Below are positions 27,874-36,794 of a DNA stretch of 64,000 bases, piece by piece; positions within the stretch are counted from its first letter, which is position 1, and every line of letters begins with the position of its first letter. Origin of the DNA: a bacterium (GTDB lineage: Bacteria; Chloroflexota; Dormibacteria; Aeolococcales; Bog-877). The DNA is taken from NCBI GenBank assembly GCA_021827985.1, contig JAKATL010000010.1, positions 1-64,000 on the forward strand. The letters run 5' to 3'. Position numbers and translations under genes: made by a program. The notes beneath the pieces were generated by a model. The model made no database searches. It was given only the letters and a program-made list of their open reading frames with translations, and was not told the origin of the DNA.

Positions 27874-28637
27874 GTGGGTGTTCCCGGGCCCATGGCCCCA
27901 ATGCGCCCTCGCCGACTTCGCTGTAAGCACGCTTCTCGAGGACGCCGCTTCGTCAGCGGGGCGAGGTATCACCAAGAGGCCGCATCGCCAAATTGCGAAT
28001 GCCGGACCAGCATAGCAGGGCTGGCGCTGCGCACCTGCCCAGGGGTCCGGTCGGGAGGGGCCCTCAGGAGGCGAACAGTGCGGCGCGGATCAGGTTGGCG
28101 ACGGTCAGGGCAGAAATGTACCGACGAGGAGGTGCCCTGCAGACCGACGCCCGTCCCGCCGCTGGAACCCGTGAATTGGGCGACGGACTCAATCGATGCC
28201 ACAGCCTACCCGTGAGGTCGGAGGAGGCGCCCCGCTGGCCACCGGCAGGGTGGGTGTGCGTTCGCGGGCGGAGAGGCCCCTGTCGGCGGGGCCGGCGATC
28301 CCCAGGCAAAGGGGGAACGGGCCCGCGATCCCTAGCACCTCAAGGACCCCGGCCGCCATGGCCCGATTTGTGAGGGTGGCAGACACTTTAGCCCGACGAA
28401 TTGGTCGCGTCCGCGTGCAAGCTCTCAGCCGACCCGCCCCAACCGGAAGCCAAATTAAGCAGCCGCAGTCCGCTGCCAGGACCGCCCGGGTCGGACACGC
28501 TCACCTCGAAATGAGCCTGACCGGTGTCGATCCGGTCGGCCTGGCAGGAGGTGTCGACGGCGTCGAAAGGTGCCCCGGTGGCGCTCTCAGTCTGTGGGCG
28601 TCCTGTGGCTCGATCCGCTTGTGGGATCAAGGCTGAC
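27874..28637. other. gene-poor stretch, left edge of accessory region
   Basis: No convincing gene is seen. Short frames occur on both strands without recognisable domains. A minus-strand frame ending near 28388 has a compositionally protein-like run, possibly a remnant of a secreted protein, but its origin cannot be identified. The looser coding density marks the transition to the decayed region. Confidence 0.4.
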
Positions 28638-29237
28638 GTGGTGGACTGGCCCAAGTGGGCGAGCGAGGAAGTTGAGATCCGCCCGGCGGATCCCGCGTGG
28701 TTGCGACTCGGCGATCGGCTGCGCCGCCAGCTGGACGCGGCCCCGTCACGCTGGCTAGTTGCTCCCCTGGAGCACGTCGGGTCGACCGCCATCCCGGGGC
28801 TTGCAGCCAAGCCGATCCTCGACTTCCAATCTGCCGTTGCCAATCTCGAATGCGCGCCCGCTGCCGTCGACTCACTCGGAGAGGGATGGCATCTGGTGCC
28901 TCCGGATCTTGACGCGCGACCTTGGCGTCGTTTCCTCGTGCAAGTCGTTGAGGACGTCCGAACCGCTCATCCACACGTGCTGACTCCTGACAGCGGCCGC
29001 TGGGCAGAGCAGCTGGCCTTCCGAGACGCGCTACGCGCCAACCCCCGGCTGGTGCAGCGGTACGCGGAGCTCAAGCAAGAACTGGCGAAAAGGCATGCCC
29101 ATGACCGGGAGGCATACTCCCCGGCCAAGACCAGGTTCATCATGTCCGGGCTCCGCGAACCAGCGTCGCAGGACCGGTCCCCAAGGGACGCGGACGCAGG
29201 TTGCCGCCCAGTAGAGCGGGCGTTCAAGAGTGGCTGA
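28638..29237 (+). CDS. GrpB/UPF0157-family protein
   Basis: About 199 residues. The signature LEHVGSTAIPGLAAKPILDFQ, a nucleotidyltransferase-like fold motif, and the C-terminal FRDALRANPRLVQRYAELKQELA ... DREAYSPAKTRFI pattern identify the GrpB (UPF0157) family. Biochemical function is not established; members are often on mobile or accessory regions. The start is uncertain: tandem GTG codons at 28638 and 28641 precede the conserved domain, and an ATG at 28524 would add 38 unconserved residues. Confidence 0.8.
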   Translation: MVDWPKWASEEVEIRPADPAWLRLGDRLRRQLDAAPSRWLVAPLEHVGSTAIPGLAAKPILDFQSAVANLECAPAAVDSLGEGWHLVPPDLDARPWRRFLVQVVEDVRTAHPHVLTPDSGRWAEQLAFRDALRANPRLVQRYAELKQELAKRHAHDREAYSPAKTRFIMSGLREPASQDRSPRDADAGCRPVERAFKSG

Positions 29238-29464
29238 TCTATGCGTGGCCACCGACAGGGAGTGCCCAAGAAGGGGCCCCGAACTTCATGACCGCCCGTG
29301 CAAGAGTCACCCCACCCGGCTCGTCGCCGGTCGGTCACCTCGACAGGGCGAGCGGGGGCGACAGTCGCCACACGTCCACTCATTCCCACCTGCCGGCCCG
29401 ATCGTGCACTGACCTGGAGCAGCCGGGGGTGGAGTGGTCCCGGGTGGCCCGAGGATGATTGAGG

Positions 29465-30077
29465 TCAAGGCTGCGCTGACAGGCGGGCTATGACGTCTGC
29501 CCCGGCCCGACGACGTTCGGCCAGGTGCCGAATCCACGCGTCACTCATCTGGGTCAACTCCACCTCATTGCCATCCGGGTCGCGGACGGCGGTGACCCAC
29601 GAACCTTCCCCCAATCTCTCGATCGGATACAGGCACTCGATTCCCGTACGCTGCAGCCCCGCTACGTAGGTGGCTAGGTCAAATACCCACAGGGCGAAGC
29701 GTACTGGGCCGGCACCGGTACCGGGGTCGCCGGGATGAATCGCGAAGTGGACGTCGCCGAGTTCGCAGCCAAAGTGAGCCCCCGCGCCATGCTCCTCGGC
29801 GACCAGTGCAGACCTCCGGACATCCTGCTCTCCGATGGGGTGCAGCGGTTCCCTCGGGATTGGCTTGTCGGGGCGGGCATCGAAGTCAAGGAGACCGCCC
29901 AGCGGCGAGTCAGAGAAATTGACTGCACCACAATCATGTTCGACTCACCAAACTCGAATGTCCAGATCTCTGCAGTGGGAGCCCCAGCCCATCCCGGTAG
30001 AACGCCGCCAGCCGTGCCGGGTCGGGGGACCGGATCAAAACCGCTGACAGGAACTCGATGCGCTCTGCGTCGACCAA
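29465..30077 (-). pseudogene. VOC/glyoxalase-family gene interrupted by a 164-bp element
   Basis: Read on the minus strand from TTG 30077 (with GGAGGG 6 nt upstream) the frame gives a VOC N-terminus (SPDPARLAAFYRDGLGLPL), then runs into the insertion at 29972 and stops inside it. Beyond the insertion the same gene continues (VAEEHGAGAHFGCELGDVHF ... VTAVRDPDGNEVELTQ) to a TGA at 29465. Removing the element and one 5-bp duplication leaves 444 bp, exactly 148 codons, and joins PL directly to VAEEHG in frame. The ancestral product was a one-domain vicinal-oxygen-chelate protein of 147 residues. Confidence 0.88.
29809..29972 (-). mobile_element. MITE-like insertion, copy 1
   Basis: A 164-bp sequence identical, by direct reading, to 30674-30837 in the opposite orientation. 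It is flanked by a 5-bp direct repeat CAGTG (29804-29808 and 29973-29977). Its ends form an imperfect inverted repeat of about 17 bp (CAGA-N2-TC-N-GGACAT-N-C, 13 of 17 positions). It encodes no transposase, so it would need one in trans. It disrupts the VOC gene. Confidence 0.85.
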
Positions 30078-30326
30078 AGTTTGCCCTCCGCCGTCCACAC
30101 GTTGGCGAGATGAAGCCCATCGCCGGCCGAGTTGCGGGAGGCATTATGGCGCCACGTCGGCGGCGGCAGGGCCAGGCCGCCCTGGGTCGACTGACTCGCC
30201 CCGGGGGCCGCCGGCAGCTGTGCCCCGAGGGCGCGTCGAGTGGGCTCGGTGCAGGCTTGCAAAGCGAGGGAGTTCCCCAGCCCCTTCTGCGATCGATGGG
30301 TCTGCTGCCCCGCCGAGGCCGACCCG

Positions 30327-30491
30327 TCAGATGGTCCCTGGGGCACCGGGCCAGGACTCGCGAAGGTGGGCCCGCCTTCGGAGCCCGTCGTAGGCAGCGT
30401 ACTTGAAGCTGCCCGCTCGGCTCAGGAACTTGAACGCAGTGTCGAGGAACTCGTCTACCTTTCTGACCGCAGTGAGCACCGCCTGGGCTAC
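30327..30491 (-). pseudogene. duplicated 3' fragment of a SthA-like transhydrogenase
   Basis: The minus-strand frame reads AQAVLTAVRKVDEFLDTAF ... KYAAYDGLRR ... HLRES before a TGA, clearly homologous to the C-terminus of the broken sthA at 31669-33123. DNA similarity to 31.65-31.87 kb is extensive but imperfect, so the duplication is old or comes from a related source. No N-terminal part is present. Confidence 0.75.
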
Positions 30492-30673
30492 TCAAACCAT
30501 CTCGGTAGCTGCCCCGCCCGCGCGAGTCCCAACCGCCGATCAGATGACGGCGGAAACTCGGAGCCCAATGACCACCCCTGGGTGGGCCAGGCGCCTGCTG
30601 GCGGGGAGGTCCTTGCCGGACAGGGCTGCCACCCCCACGGTTCAGCCGGACCGCACCCCGGGCACGTTCAGTT

Positions 30674-30837
30674 CAGAGATCTGGACATTCGAGTTTGGTG
30701 AGTCGAACATGATTGTGGTGCAGTCAATTTCTCTGACTCGCCGCTGGGCGGTCTCCTTGACTTCGATGCCCGCCCCGACAAGCCAATCCCGAGGGAACCG
30801 CTGCACCCCATCGGAGAGCAGGATGTCCGGAGGTCTG
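30674..30837 (+). mobile_element. MITE-like insertion, copy 2
   Basis: Second 164-bp copy, in opposite orientation to 29809-29972. It is flanked by its own 5-bp direct repeat CAGTT (30669-30673 and 30838-30842), different from that of copy 1, showing two independent insertions rather than one segmental inversion. It lies between the sthA fragment and vapC. Confidence 0.85.
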
Positions 30838-30906
30838 CAGTTCAGGTCACGCAGTCGCGACAGGCATGACTCTGGCACTCGCGTCTCACATTGCGAGAGC
30901 CATGAG

Positions 30907-31308
30907 TCAGGAAGGTGCCGCGACTACCAGTCCACTGGCGGAGGCTGCCGTCTGCAGCCGGTCGTCATAGGTGAAGAAGACCCCGAGGTCAGGCCCGATC
31001 GCCATGGCCGTTGCCAAGTGGATGGCGTCAAGCGTTCTCAAATGCGCCGGCTCCAGCTCAGACGCGCGATCTAGCAGCGGCTCGTCGAGACGCACCAGCC
31101 GCATGGCGCCGATCAACCGGCGCGCTGCTCCCACCAGGTGACCGTTGCCCGAGCGCCGGAGCGCCCTGACCACCTCGGTCCTGATCAGCGTCGATGACAC
31201 TTGGTCGGGCCACCGGCCCAGGACCCGGCGCAGGGCCGCGGAATCTGGCTCGGCGACCACAAGCTTGACGAAGGCCGAACTGTCCAGGTACGCGACCCTA
31301 CCGCTCAT
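30907..31308 (-). CDS. vapC: PIN-domain toxin, VapC family
   Basis: 133 residues of a PIN domain. The acidic catalytic set is visible: Asp9 in AYLDSSAFVKL, Glu in RTEVVRAL, Asp in RTLDAIHLATA and Asp in TYDDRL. VapC proteins are site-specific ribonucleases that cut tRNA or rRNA. It overlaps the antitoxin gene by 11 bp, the usual order and coupling of a VapBC operon. Appears intact although its surroundings are decayed. Confidence 0.92.
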   Translation of the reverse strand: MSGRVAYLDSSAFVKLVVAEPDSAALRRVLGRWPDQVSSTLIRTEVVRALRRSGNGHLVGAARRLIGAMRLVRLDEPLLDRASELEPAHLRTLDAIHLATAMAIGPDLGVFFTYDDRLQTAASASGLVVAAPS

Positions 31309-31582
31309 CAGATCGCAGCTCGGACAGCGCCTCGGACGGGAGCATGGCTCCCACAGCTTCCGCCGGCAGTCCCAGGTTGTCGAGTAGGTCCAGTAGGTCG
31401 CCCGCGCTCTCGGTGGCTCTGCCCTCGAGCACCATCTGGTCCAGCACCCCTGGGTTGAGGGGCACGATCCTAGCGATTGGGTGCCCGTGCTCAGTGATCT
31501 GGATGGCCTCTCCGGCGGTCACCCGGCGGAGGATGGCGCTCGCCTGCAGTCGCAGCTCCCTAATGCCCACTGAGTAACTCAT
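31298..31582 (-). CDS. vapB: Phd/YefM-type antitoxin (VapB)
   Basis: 94 residues with the Phd/YefM N-terminus (SVGIRELRLQASAILRRV, then GEAIQITEHGHPIARIVPL), a DNA-binding fold that also represses its own operon, followed by a disordered acidic toxin-binding tail. Upstream of and overlapping vapC. The ATG at 31582 starts the conserved domain; another in-frame ATG lies three codons upstream. Confidence 0.9.
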   Translation of the reverse strand: MSYSVGIRELRLQASAILRRVTAGEAIQITEHGHPIARIVPLNPGVLDQMVLEGRATESAGDLLDLLDNLGLPAEAVGAMLPSEALSELRSDER

Positions 31583-31668
31583 GGTGTGCACATGGTAGCA
31601 CTAATGACCCGTGAACCTCCTCAGTACGCGAGCCCCTGCGGCGATCGATGGCGCGGCCGCGCGTCCGG

Positions 31669-33123
31669 TCACCTGCTCGTCAGTGGGCCCATGGCATCGG
31701 GCCCGGACTCGCGGAGGTGGTCCAGCCTCTGGAGCCCGTCGTAGGCGGCGTACTTGTAGGCGTCCGCCGGGCTCGGGAAGTTGAAGGTGGTGTCGATGAA
31801 CTCGTCGATTTTTCCGCCCGCATGAAGCACCGCCTGGGCCAGATGGACCAGTTCGGTGGCCTCCTCGCCCAATATGTGGGCCCCAGGAGGCGGCGGTCGG
31901 AGGCCCGGAACACCAGCTCGAGCAGCCCCTCACTGGAACCCGCGATCCCGGCCCGGGCGTTGCCCTCGAGGAGCGCTCGACCGGTCAGCACATCCTCACC
32001 GGCCGTCACCGCAGCCGCTTCCGTCAGTCCGATCATCGAGACCTCGAGAAGGGTGTAGATACCGGTGCGGACAAGGGGGTCCGCGGCGTCCTTGAAGTGG
32101 ATCTGGAAGGCGCGACACATGGCCACCCGAGCCTGCTCCATGCTCACAGACGCCAACCCGGGGGGACCGATGATGTCGCCGGCGGCAAAGATGCCGGCGG
32201 TGGTCGTCTGGAAGTCTCGGTCGACGAGGATGCGCCCCCCTGGCGTCGGCCTCCACCCCCACCTCGGCCAGGCCGAGCCCCTCCACGTTGCCGACCCTCC
32301 CAACGGCGTGGACCACCACATCGGGACGGAGGGGCCTCCAGTTCACCACCACCCGCAGCCCTCTGCGGTCCCGCCCCACGGAATCCACCTCGGTACCGGA
32401 CATGAACCTCACCCCGGCGCCACCCAGGATCCAGAGAGGCCAGACGAGACCTCCGCGTCGAGCACCGGAAGGAGACGCTGCCCTCGGTCCACCAGGGTTA
32501 CTCGAACACCGAGGGCGGCGAAGATCGAGGCATACTCGGAGCCAACCGGGCCGCCACCCACCACCATCATTTCCGATGGCAACCGCTCCATCGCCAGTAC
32601 GGTCTCGGAATCATGGACGTCCGGGTCCTCGAACGGTACCTCCGGTGGGTGCAGCGGGTGGGAGCCGGTGGCGATCAGGATCACCCCAGCTCGCAGAATC
32701 CGCTCATCGCCGTCGTCATCTCGCACTACCACGGTCAGATCGGGCCCAAGCCGCCCCTCACCCGGGACCACCTTCGACCAGGTGGCGCAGGAGGTTCTCC
32801 CGCCGCACGGTGGCCGTGCTGGCCATCACGTCGAGCGTCCGACGCCGAAGGCGGTCCATGGCCAGCTCCGGCGAGAGCCGGATCGCGATGCCTTAGGTCT
32901 CGCGGCGGGCCCACCCGGACAGGTATATGGCGGTGTCCTGGAGCGCCTTGACCTGGACTCCCCCCACGACGACGCTGGCAGCTTCGAGCGGACGGGTGCG
33001 GCGCTCCACCACGGCCACGCTATGGCCGTGGTAGGCGGCTTGGGCCGCCCCCTTCTCCCCGGCCGGACCGCCGCCGATTACGACCAGATCGAACTGGTCT
33101 CGATCGGGGGCGCTCGTTCTCAC
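31669..33123 (-). pseudogene. broken Si-specific NAD(P)+ transhydrogenase (SthA-like)
   Basis: Fragments in all three minus frames together cover a full soluble pyridine nucleotide transhydrogenase: FAD site FDLVVIGGGPAGEKGA at the N-terminus, ATGSHP and VVGGGPVGSEYASIFAALG in the NAD domain, GIFAAGDIIGPPGLAS, and the C-terminal EEATELVHLAQAV ... FIDTTFNFPSPADAYKYAAYDGL. Lesions include loss of about 8-9 residues where the GTIPSK-type segment should be, an in-frame TAA at 32893-32895, and frameshifts near 32765, 32420, 32235 and 31875. The gene is clearly inactive. Confidence 0.88.
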
Positions 33124-33144
33124 TTGGAGGGCGAGCCTATCGGG

Positions 33145-33522
33145 CTACTGGGGGCCTCCCCTCACACCCTCTGCGTCCAGCTGCCGAACGTGGCCCACGG
33201 TGAAGCTGCGCGGGAAGGTGCCCAGGGTGGAGGGCGCCAGGACCGCATGGCCCAGCACCTCCTGAGTCGCTCCGGCCCGGAGCACATTCGTGTCATCGAT
33301 GCTGTCCCCGCCGGCCAGCATGGAGTGGATGAGCGACATCGACTTGGGGCCGACATTGGCCCGGCCCGGGGCATCTCCCAAGTCGAGGTGCTCCTCCACC
33401 ACCTACCTCAAGCACAGGTGCTGAGCCAGTGTGGCGGGTAGGAGGAGTCCGGCATTGGCCACCAGGCGAGGGTCGTCGAACTCCACCCCCAGGCGGTCCA
33501 AAGTGCGCGATGATGGCTGCAT
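33145..33522 (-). pseudogene. IS1380-family transposase N-terminal remnant
   Basis: From ATG 33522 the minus frame encodes the start of an IS1380 transposase (FDDPRLVANAGLLLPATLA; MSLIHSMLAGGDSIDDTNVLRAG; PSTLGTFPRSFTVGHVRQLD) with an in-frame TAG at about 33406 and truncation after about 125 codons. The catalytic DDE domain is missing. It ends 21 bp before the start of the broken sthA. Confidence 0.8.
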
Positions 33523-33705
33523 CGAAAAGGTGCTCCTTTGCTGGGGCTGATTGGCGTCTTGTCCGCACCAATTATCCCAGCACTGAGCGCTTTTTCTTCG
33601 TCTGCCGGCCTCTGAGCCTCCCTACCTCGCCTGTGGATCCAGGCTACAGAAGCCGCCGTTGTGATAGCCGCTCCTGGTGGAGATACGAGTGCCCAGCCCA
33701 CGGGC

Positions 33706-33999
33706 TCAACTCCGGTGGCGCCGCTCAGCACAAACTGTAGCGGCTTCTCGATCGGACTGGGTTCGGCGTGCATTGACGTTAAAGATCTCAGCTTGCCGGG
33801 AGGTGATGTCGGTGCGCTGGTGGGACTCGCCGGCGGGGCCGCGGAACGCGCCCAGATGCATGAGCTGGAGCTCGTGGCGGAGGTTGCGCCAGCTGTCGTG
33901 GGTGCGGATCTCGGCCACCCGGATCAGCAAGAGGGCCAGCCTGCGGCACGCGACAGGAGTCTCCAGCAACCCTGGAGCGGTCACTCCTCGCTGTGACAC
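33706..33999 (-). pseudogene. DDE transposase C-terminal remnant (IS1634/IS4-like)
   Basis: A minus-strand fragment reads LETPVACRRLALLLIRVAEI ... WRNLRHELQLMHLGAFRGPA ... QRTDITSRQAEIF, resembling the extreme C-terminus of IS1634/IS4-superfamily transposases. A stop codon lies directly upstream of the fragment and the tail after AEIF is unrelated, so both ends are truncated. The family assignment is tentative. Confidence 0.5.
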
Positions 34000-34494
34000 C
34001 TACGCGGCCGCTGCCGGGCCCACGGCCAACTTACCAATTAGGTGCAGACCATCCTCTCCCGATATCTGGAGATTAGGGATGTCCAATACGAACTCCACCA
34101 TGATCCACCAACTGCCGGAATGAGGAGTCCGCCATTTCAACGTGAGAGTCTGGGAGTGCCTCAGCGCCCTCGGGCTTACCCAGAGCACTACGGCCCCGAG
34201 GGCCGATAGTCTCCTCGTGTCCACAGTGATAGGAAGAGGCATCCTATTCGCGGGAGCAAAGTCGAGCACGACCTTCCGGATCACCTGCCCTGGTGGCACC
34301 ACGATTCGCAGCGCTACGTCAACCGATGTTGTTGGCCCTACGGTCAGTGCGTGGGTGAGGGACAACCCGTGCCCCGCCACCGCGGCCGTGAACCCCGGCC
34401 CCGGGGGCGGGGGCCCAGGTTCTGGCCCGCACGCGGTCACTGCGCCAGCGAGACTAGCCGCCAGAGCCAATACCGCTACGGCGGTGCGCAACAC
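34000..34494 (-). CDS. putative lipoprotein
   Basis: 164 residues. A hydrophobic signal peptide ends in a lipobox with Cys22 (GAVTAC), followed by a proline-rich linker and a single beta-rich domain (SVDVALRIVVPPGQVIRKVVLDF ... TLTLKWRTPHSGSWWIMVEFVLD). No family is recognised. GTG start. It shares the accessory region with the membrane protein upstream and may be an island cargo gene. Confidence 0.65.
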   Translation of the reverse strand: MLRTAVAVLALAASLAGAVTACGPEPGPPPPGPGFTAAVAGHGLSLTHALTVGPTTSVDVALRIVVPPGQVIRKVVLDFAPANRMPLPITVDTRRLSALGAVVLWVSPRALRHSQTLTLKWRTPHSGSWWIMVEFVLDIPNLQISGEDGLHLIGKLAVGPAAAA

Positions 34495-34522
34495 GCGCCC
34501 CTTCCCGAGCTGCGTGGCAAAA

Positions 34523-34978
34523 TCACTTCGCCACTCCCAACGCGAACATCACCCTCTCACGTTGTTGCCGTGAACCGGCAGTCAACGGCAAATTGGCAGC
34601 CTGCGGCCCCCGACGGTCGCTTTCGGATGGATGCACGCCAAGACTCCTCGAGCACCACTCGCGCATACTCGCGGACAGCCGGCCGATCGGGACTGCTACA
34701 GCTGCTGCCAAGGCCATCATCGCCACCATCCACAGAGCGAATGCGAGCGCGGCGAAGAACAAGGCCTGATGGCCAAGGCCAGCTACCCCAAGGGGCTGTC
34801 CCAGGCTAGTCCACCCGTTCACGGCGACCATAGGGTAGTGGTGACCGCCCGGGGTGGCGCAGTTGTACCAGTCGGAGCAGGTCCGGCTGGCCCATGTCGC
34901 GCTGATGTATTGCTGCCCGTTCAAAGTGCTGCGGCAGCCGATCTCGGTCCCCTGCGGCATTGCCGCTACACCGAGCAC
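34523..34978 (-). CDS. small membrane protein, start uncertain
   Basis: 151 residues from GTG 34978. An extracytoplasmic loop with three cysteines (GCRSTLNG, RTCSDWYNC) precedes a strong transmembrane helix (ALFFAALAFALWMVAMMALA). The open frame continues upstream through a second hydrophobic stretch (LATLAAVIFAAFAVLG) to an AGGAGG at 35057-35062, but no ATG, GTG or TTG follows it; an ATC codon at 35048-35050 lies 6 nt after the ribosome-binding site. The true protein is therefore probably about 24 residues longer. No family recognised. Confidence 0.55.
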   Translation of the reverse strand: MLGVAAMPQGTEIGCRSTLNGQQYISATWASRTCSDWYNCATPGGHHYPMVAVNGWTSLGQPLGVAGLGHQALFFAALAFALWMVAMMALAAAVAVPIGRLSASMREWCSRSLGVHPSESDRRGPQAANLPLTAGSRQQRERVMFALGVAK

Positions 34979-35339
34979 GGCGAAAGCGGCAAAGATAACG
35001 GCGGCAAGGGTGGCGAGGCCTGTTCGCCACTCTTGAGCAGCGCGGCTGATCCCGTACCTCCTAGGTTCCGTCGAGCTGTGGAGATGCTGGCCGTTCCATC
35101 GGCGGACGCCGCGAGTCTACGGCCTCTGACCTGAAAGAGTGGATAGGCTGGGAGGAGGCCGGCGAGAGGGCTGAGGTACGCAGCGCCGGCACCAGTTGGG
35201 CACGGTCGCGGGCCTGGGCAGCTGGTCACAGATGGGGGTCTGGGGCTTGCTGCTCCGGAACAGGGTGTGGAGGGGCCGCCGAGGGCGTGTTGAACCTAAG
35301 GGAGCCGCAGCGGCCGGTCGCTGGAGGGTGGTGGGTGGC

Positions 35340-36794
35340 CTACCCGGTCGGGGCCAGGCGGAGGATCTGGAGGTGCAGGGCCCAGAACTCCTCCTTGTGG
35401 AGCATCCCAGGCGCCAGCCGCAGGCGGAGCCGCCGCCCACCCCGCACCAGCCGGGCCGGCACCGAGAACAGCCAGCGGCGCAGCAGCTGGCTGTTGTGGG
35501 GCTGGCCCACGGCCGCCAGCTGCTCACCTCCAAGGCTGCCCCCAGCAGCGGCCTTCGCCTCCTGCCGCTCCCGGCAGACGTTGACCGCCGAGAGCATGGC
35601 GGTCAGGTTGGTGGCGATCACGGCCGCGGTCTGCCAGGCGTAGTTGGCCCGGCGCCTTTGCTTGGGCAGGTGGATCAGGCCGCAGCCCAGCTTGAGGTCC
35701 TTGATCCGCTCCTCGATGTGGGCCCGGCGCCGCTGCCAGAACTCCAGCTCCACCGCGTCCTGGGCCAGGTCGGTGGCGATGAAGGAATAGGCGTAGGTGT
35801 GGCTCACCATCCCCTTGAGGGCCAGCTGCAGCTGCCCCTTGGGGATGGTCCTCCTCCGCCGGCTCCTGGGGCACTTTGAGATCTCCTTCGCCTCCACCCT
35901 GACCCGCCGCACCAGAAGCCGCAGCGGCTCATGCTGCCAGCCGGTGGGCGTGAACCGCAGCTCCGCCCCCTCCGCCCCCGCCATCTCCCGGCAGGGCCGC
36001 CAGCTGCTGGGCGAGAGGTGCCGCCGCAGCTCCCACATCACCTGGTAGTGGGGCACCACCACGCAGAACCGCAGCCGGTGCCCCCGGCACCAGTTGAGGA
36101 ACCCCGCGCTGTAGAAGCCGCTGTCCGCCCTAAGCCGCACCTCCCCGTGTCCCCGGGGCAGGGTGCGCAGCGCCCTCAGCACCAGGCGGGGGGCGATCGG
36201 CTTGTCGGAAGCGGATCCTGACCGCAGCCCCGCCGCCAGCACCCGGCGGCGCTCCGCCCAGGTGCAGAGCAGGGAGCCGAAGCTCAGCTTCCCCTCGTAG
36301 TTGTAGGTGGCCTCCTCCTTCAGCTCGCCGTGGACCTCGGTGGTGGTGGAGTCGAGGTCCAGGGTCACCGGGTCTTTCTCCGCCAGCCCCAGCATCCGGT
36401 CCAGCTCCACTCCCGCCTGGGCCAGCTCGGCCACCACCGCCTCCACCTGGCGCTGGGTGAACCGCGGCAGCAGCTGGCTGGCGGTCTCTGGAGCGGGCAC
36501 CCTGGCCACCGCCCGCAGCACCCGGCCGGCCTCATCCTCACGCAGAGGATCCAGGTGAGCCAGATGGCTGCCCCCGGCCAGGATGGACTCCCCAAGGCAG
36601 ACCAGCAGCTCGCCGCCGCTCAGCCCCCGGCGCCGCTGCTTGAACTGCCGCACCCTCTCCACCGCCGCGTCCAGCCGCTCCACCAAGTGCAGCTTGGAGT
36701 TCAGATCCCGGACCAGCAGCAGCCCGGCATGGCCGGTCAGGGTCGGGTCATCGGGGCCGCGGTGAACGGTGGGGACGGTTGCGCTACGCTTCAC
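35340..36794 (-). CDS. IS1380-family DDE transposase
   Basis: About 484 residues, the usual size for the family. The catalytic triad is visible: first Asp in LDLDSTTTEVHG, second in RADSGFYSAG, Glu in HIEERIKDLK, plus ATYNYEGKLSF and the conserved C-terminal NYAWQTAAVIATNL segment. The GTG at 36794 is chosen because GCAGGAGG lies 10 nt upstream; a TTG at 36836 would add 14 residues. Only an 8-bp ATGGGGGT match in inverted orientation (35232-35239 / 36836-36843) was noted near the ends, too short to define the element's termini. It looks intact and potentially active. Confidence 0.9.
   Translation of the reverse strand: MKRSATVPTVHRGPDDPTLTGHAGLLLVRDLNSKLHLVERLDAAVERVRQFKQRRRGLSGGELLVCLGESILAGGSHLAHLDPLREDEAGRVLRAVARVPAPETASQLLPRFTQRQVEAVVAELAQAGVELDRMLGLAEKDPVTLDLDSTTTEVHGELKEEATYNYEGKLSFGSLLCTWAERRRVLAAGLRSGSASDKPIAPRLVLRALRTLPRGHGEVRLRADSGFYSAGFLNWCRGHRLRFCVVVPHYQVMWELRRHLSPSSWRPCREMAGAEGAELRFTPTGWQHEPLRLLVRRVRVEAKEISKCPRSRRRRTIPKGQLQLALKGMVSHTYAYSFIATDLAQDAVELEFWQRRRAHIEERIKDLKLGCGLIHLPKQRRRANYAWQTAAVIATNLTAMLSAVNVCRERQEAKAAAGGSLGGEQLAAVGQPHNSQLLRRWLFSVPARLVRGGRRLRLRLAPGMLHKEEFWALHLQILRLAPTG

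Noticed and set aside
29735-30406. 223-residue plus-strand open frame
   Set aside because: Runs through the VOC pseudogene on the wrong strand, the MITE-like element and the sthA fragment; no domain.
29809-30837. Invertible (phase-variation) segment between the two inverted repeats
   Set aside because: Different 5-bp target duplications at the two copies show independent insertions; no recombinase gene is nearby and no promoter in the spacer clearly faces a gene. Homologous inversion remains possible but unsupported.
32065-33441. 458-residue plus-strand open frame
   Set aside because: Antisense to the broken sthA and the IS1380 remnant; no recognisable domain, and the minus-strand fragments have clear homology.
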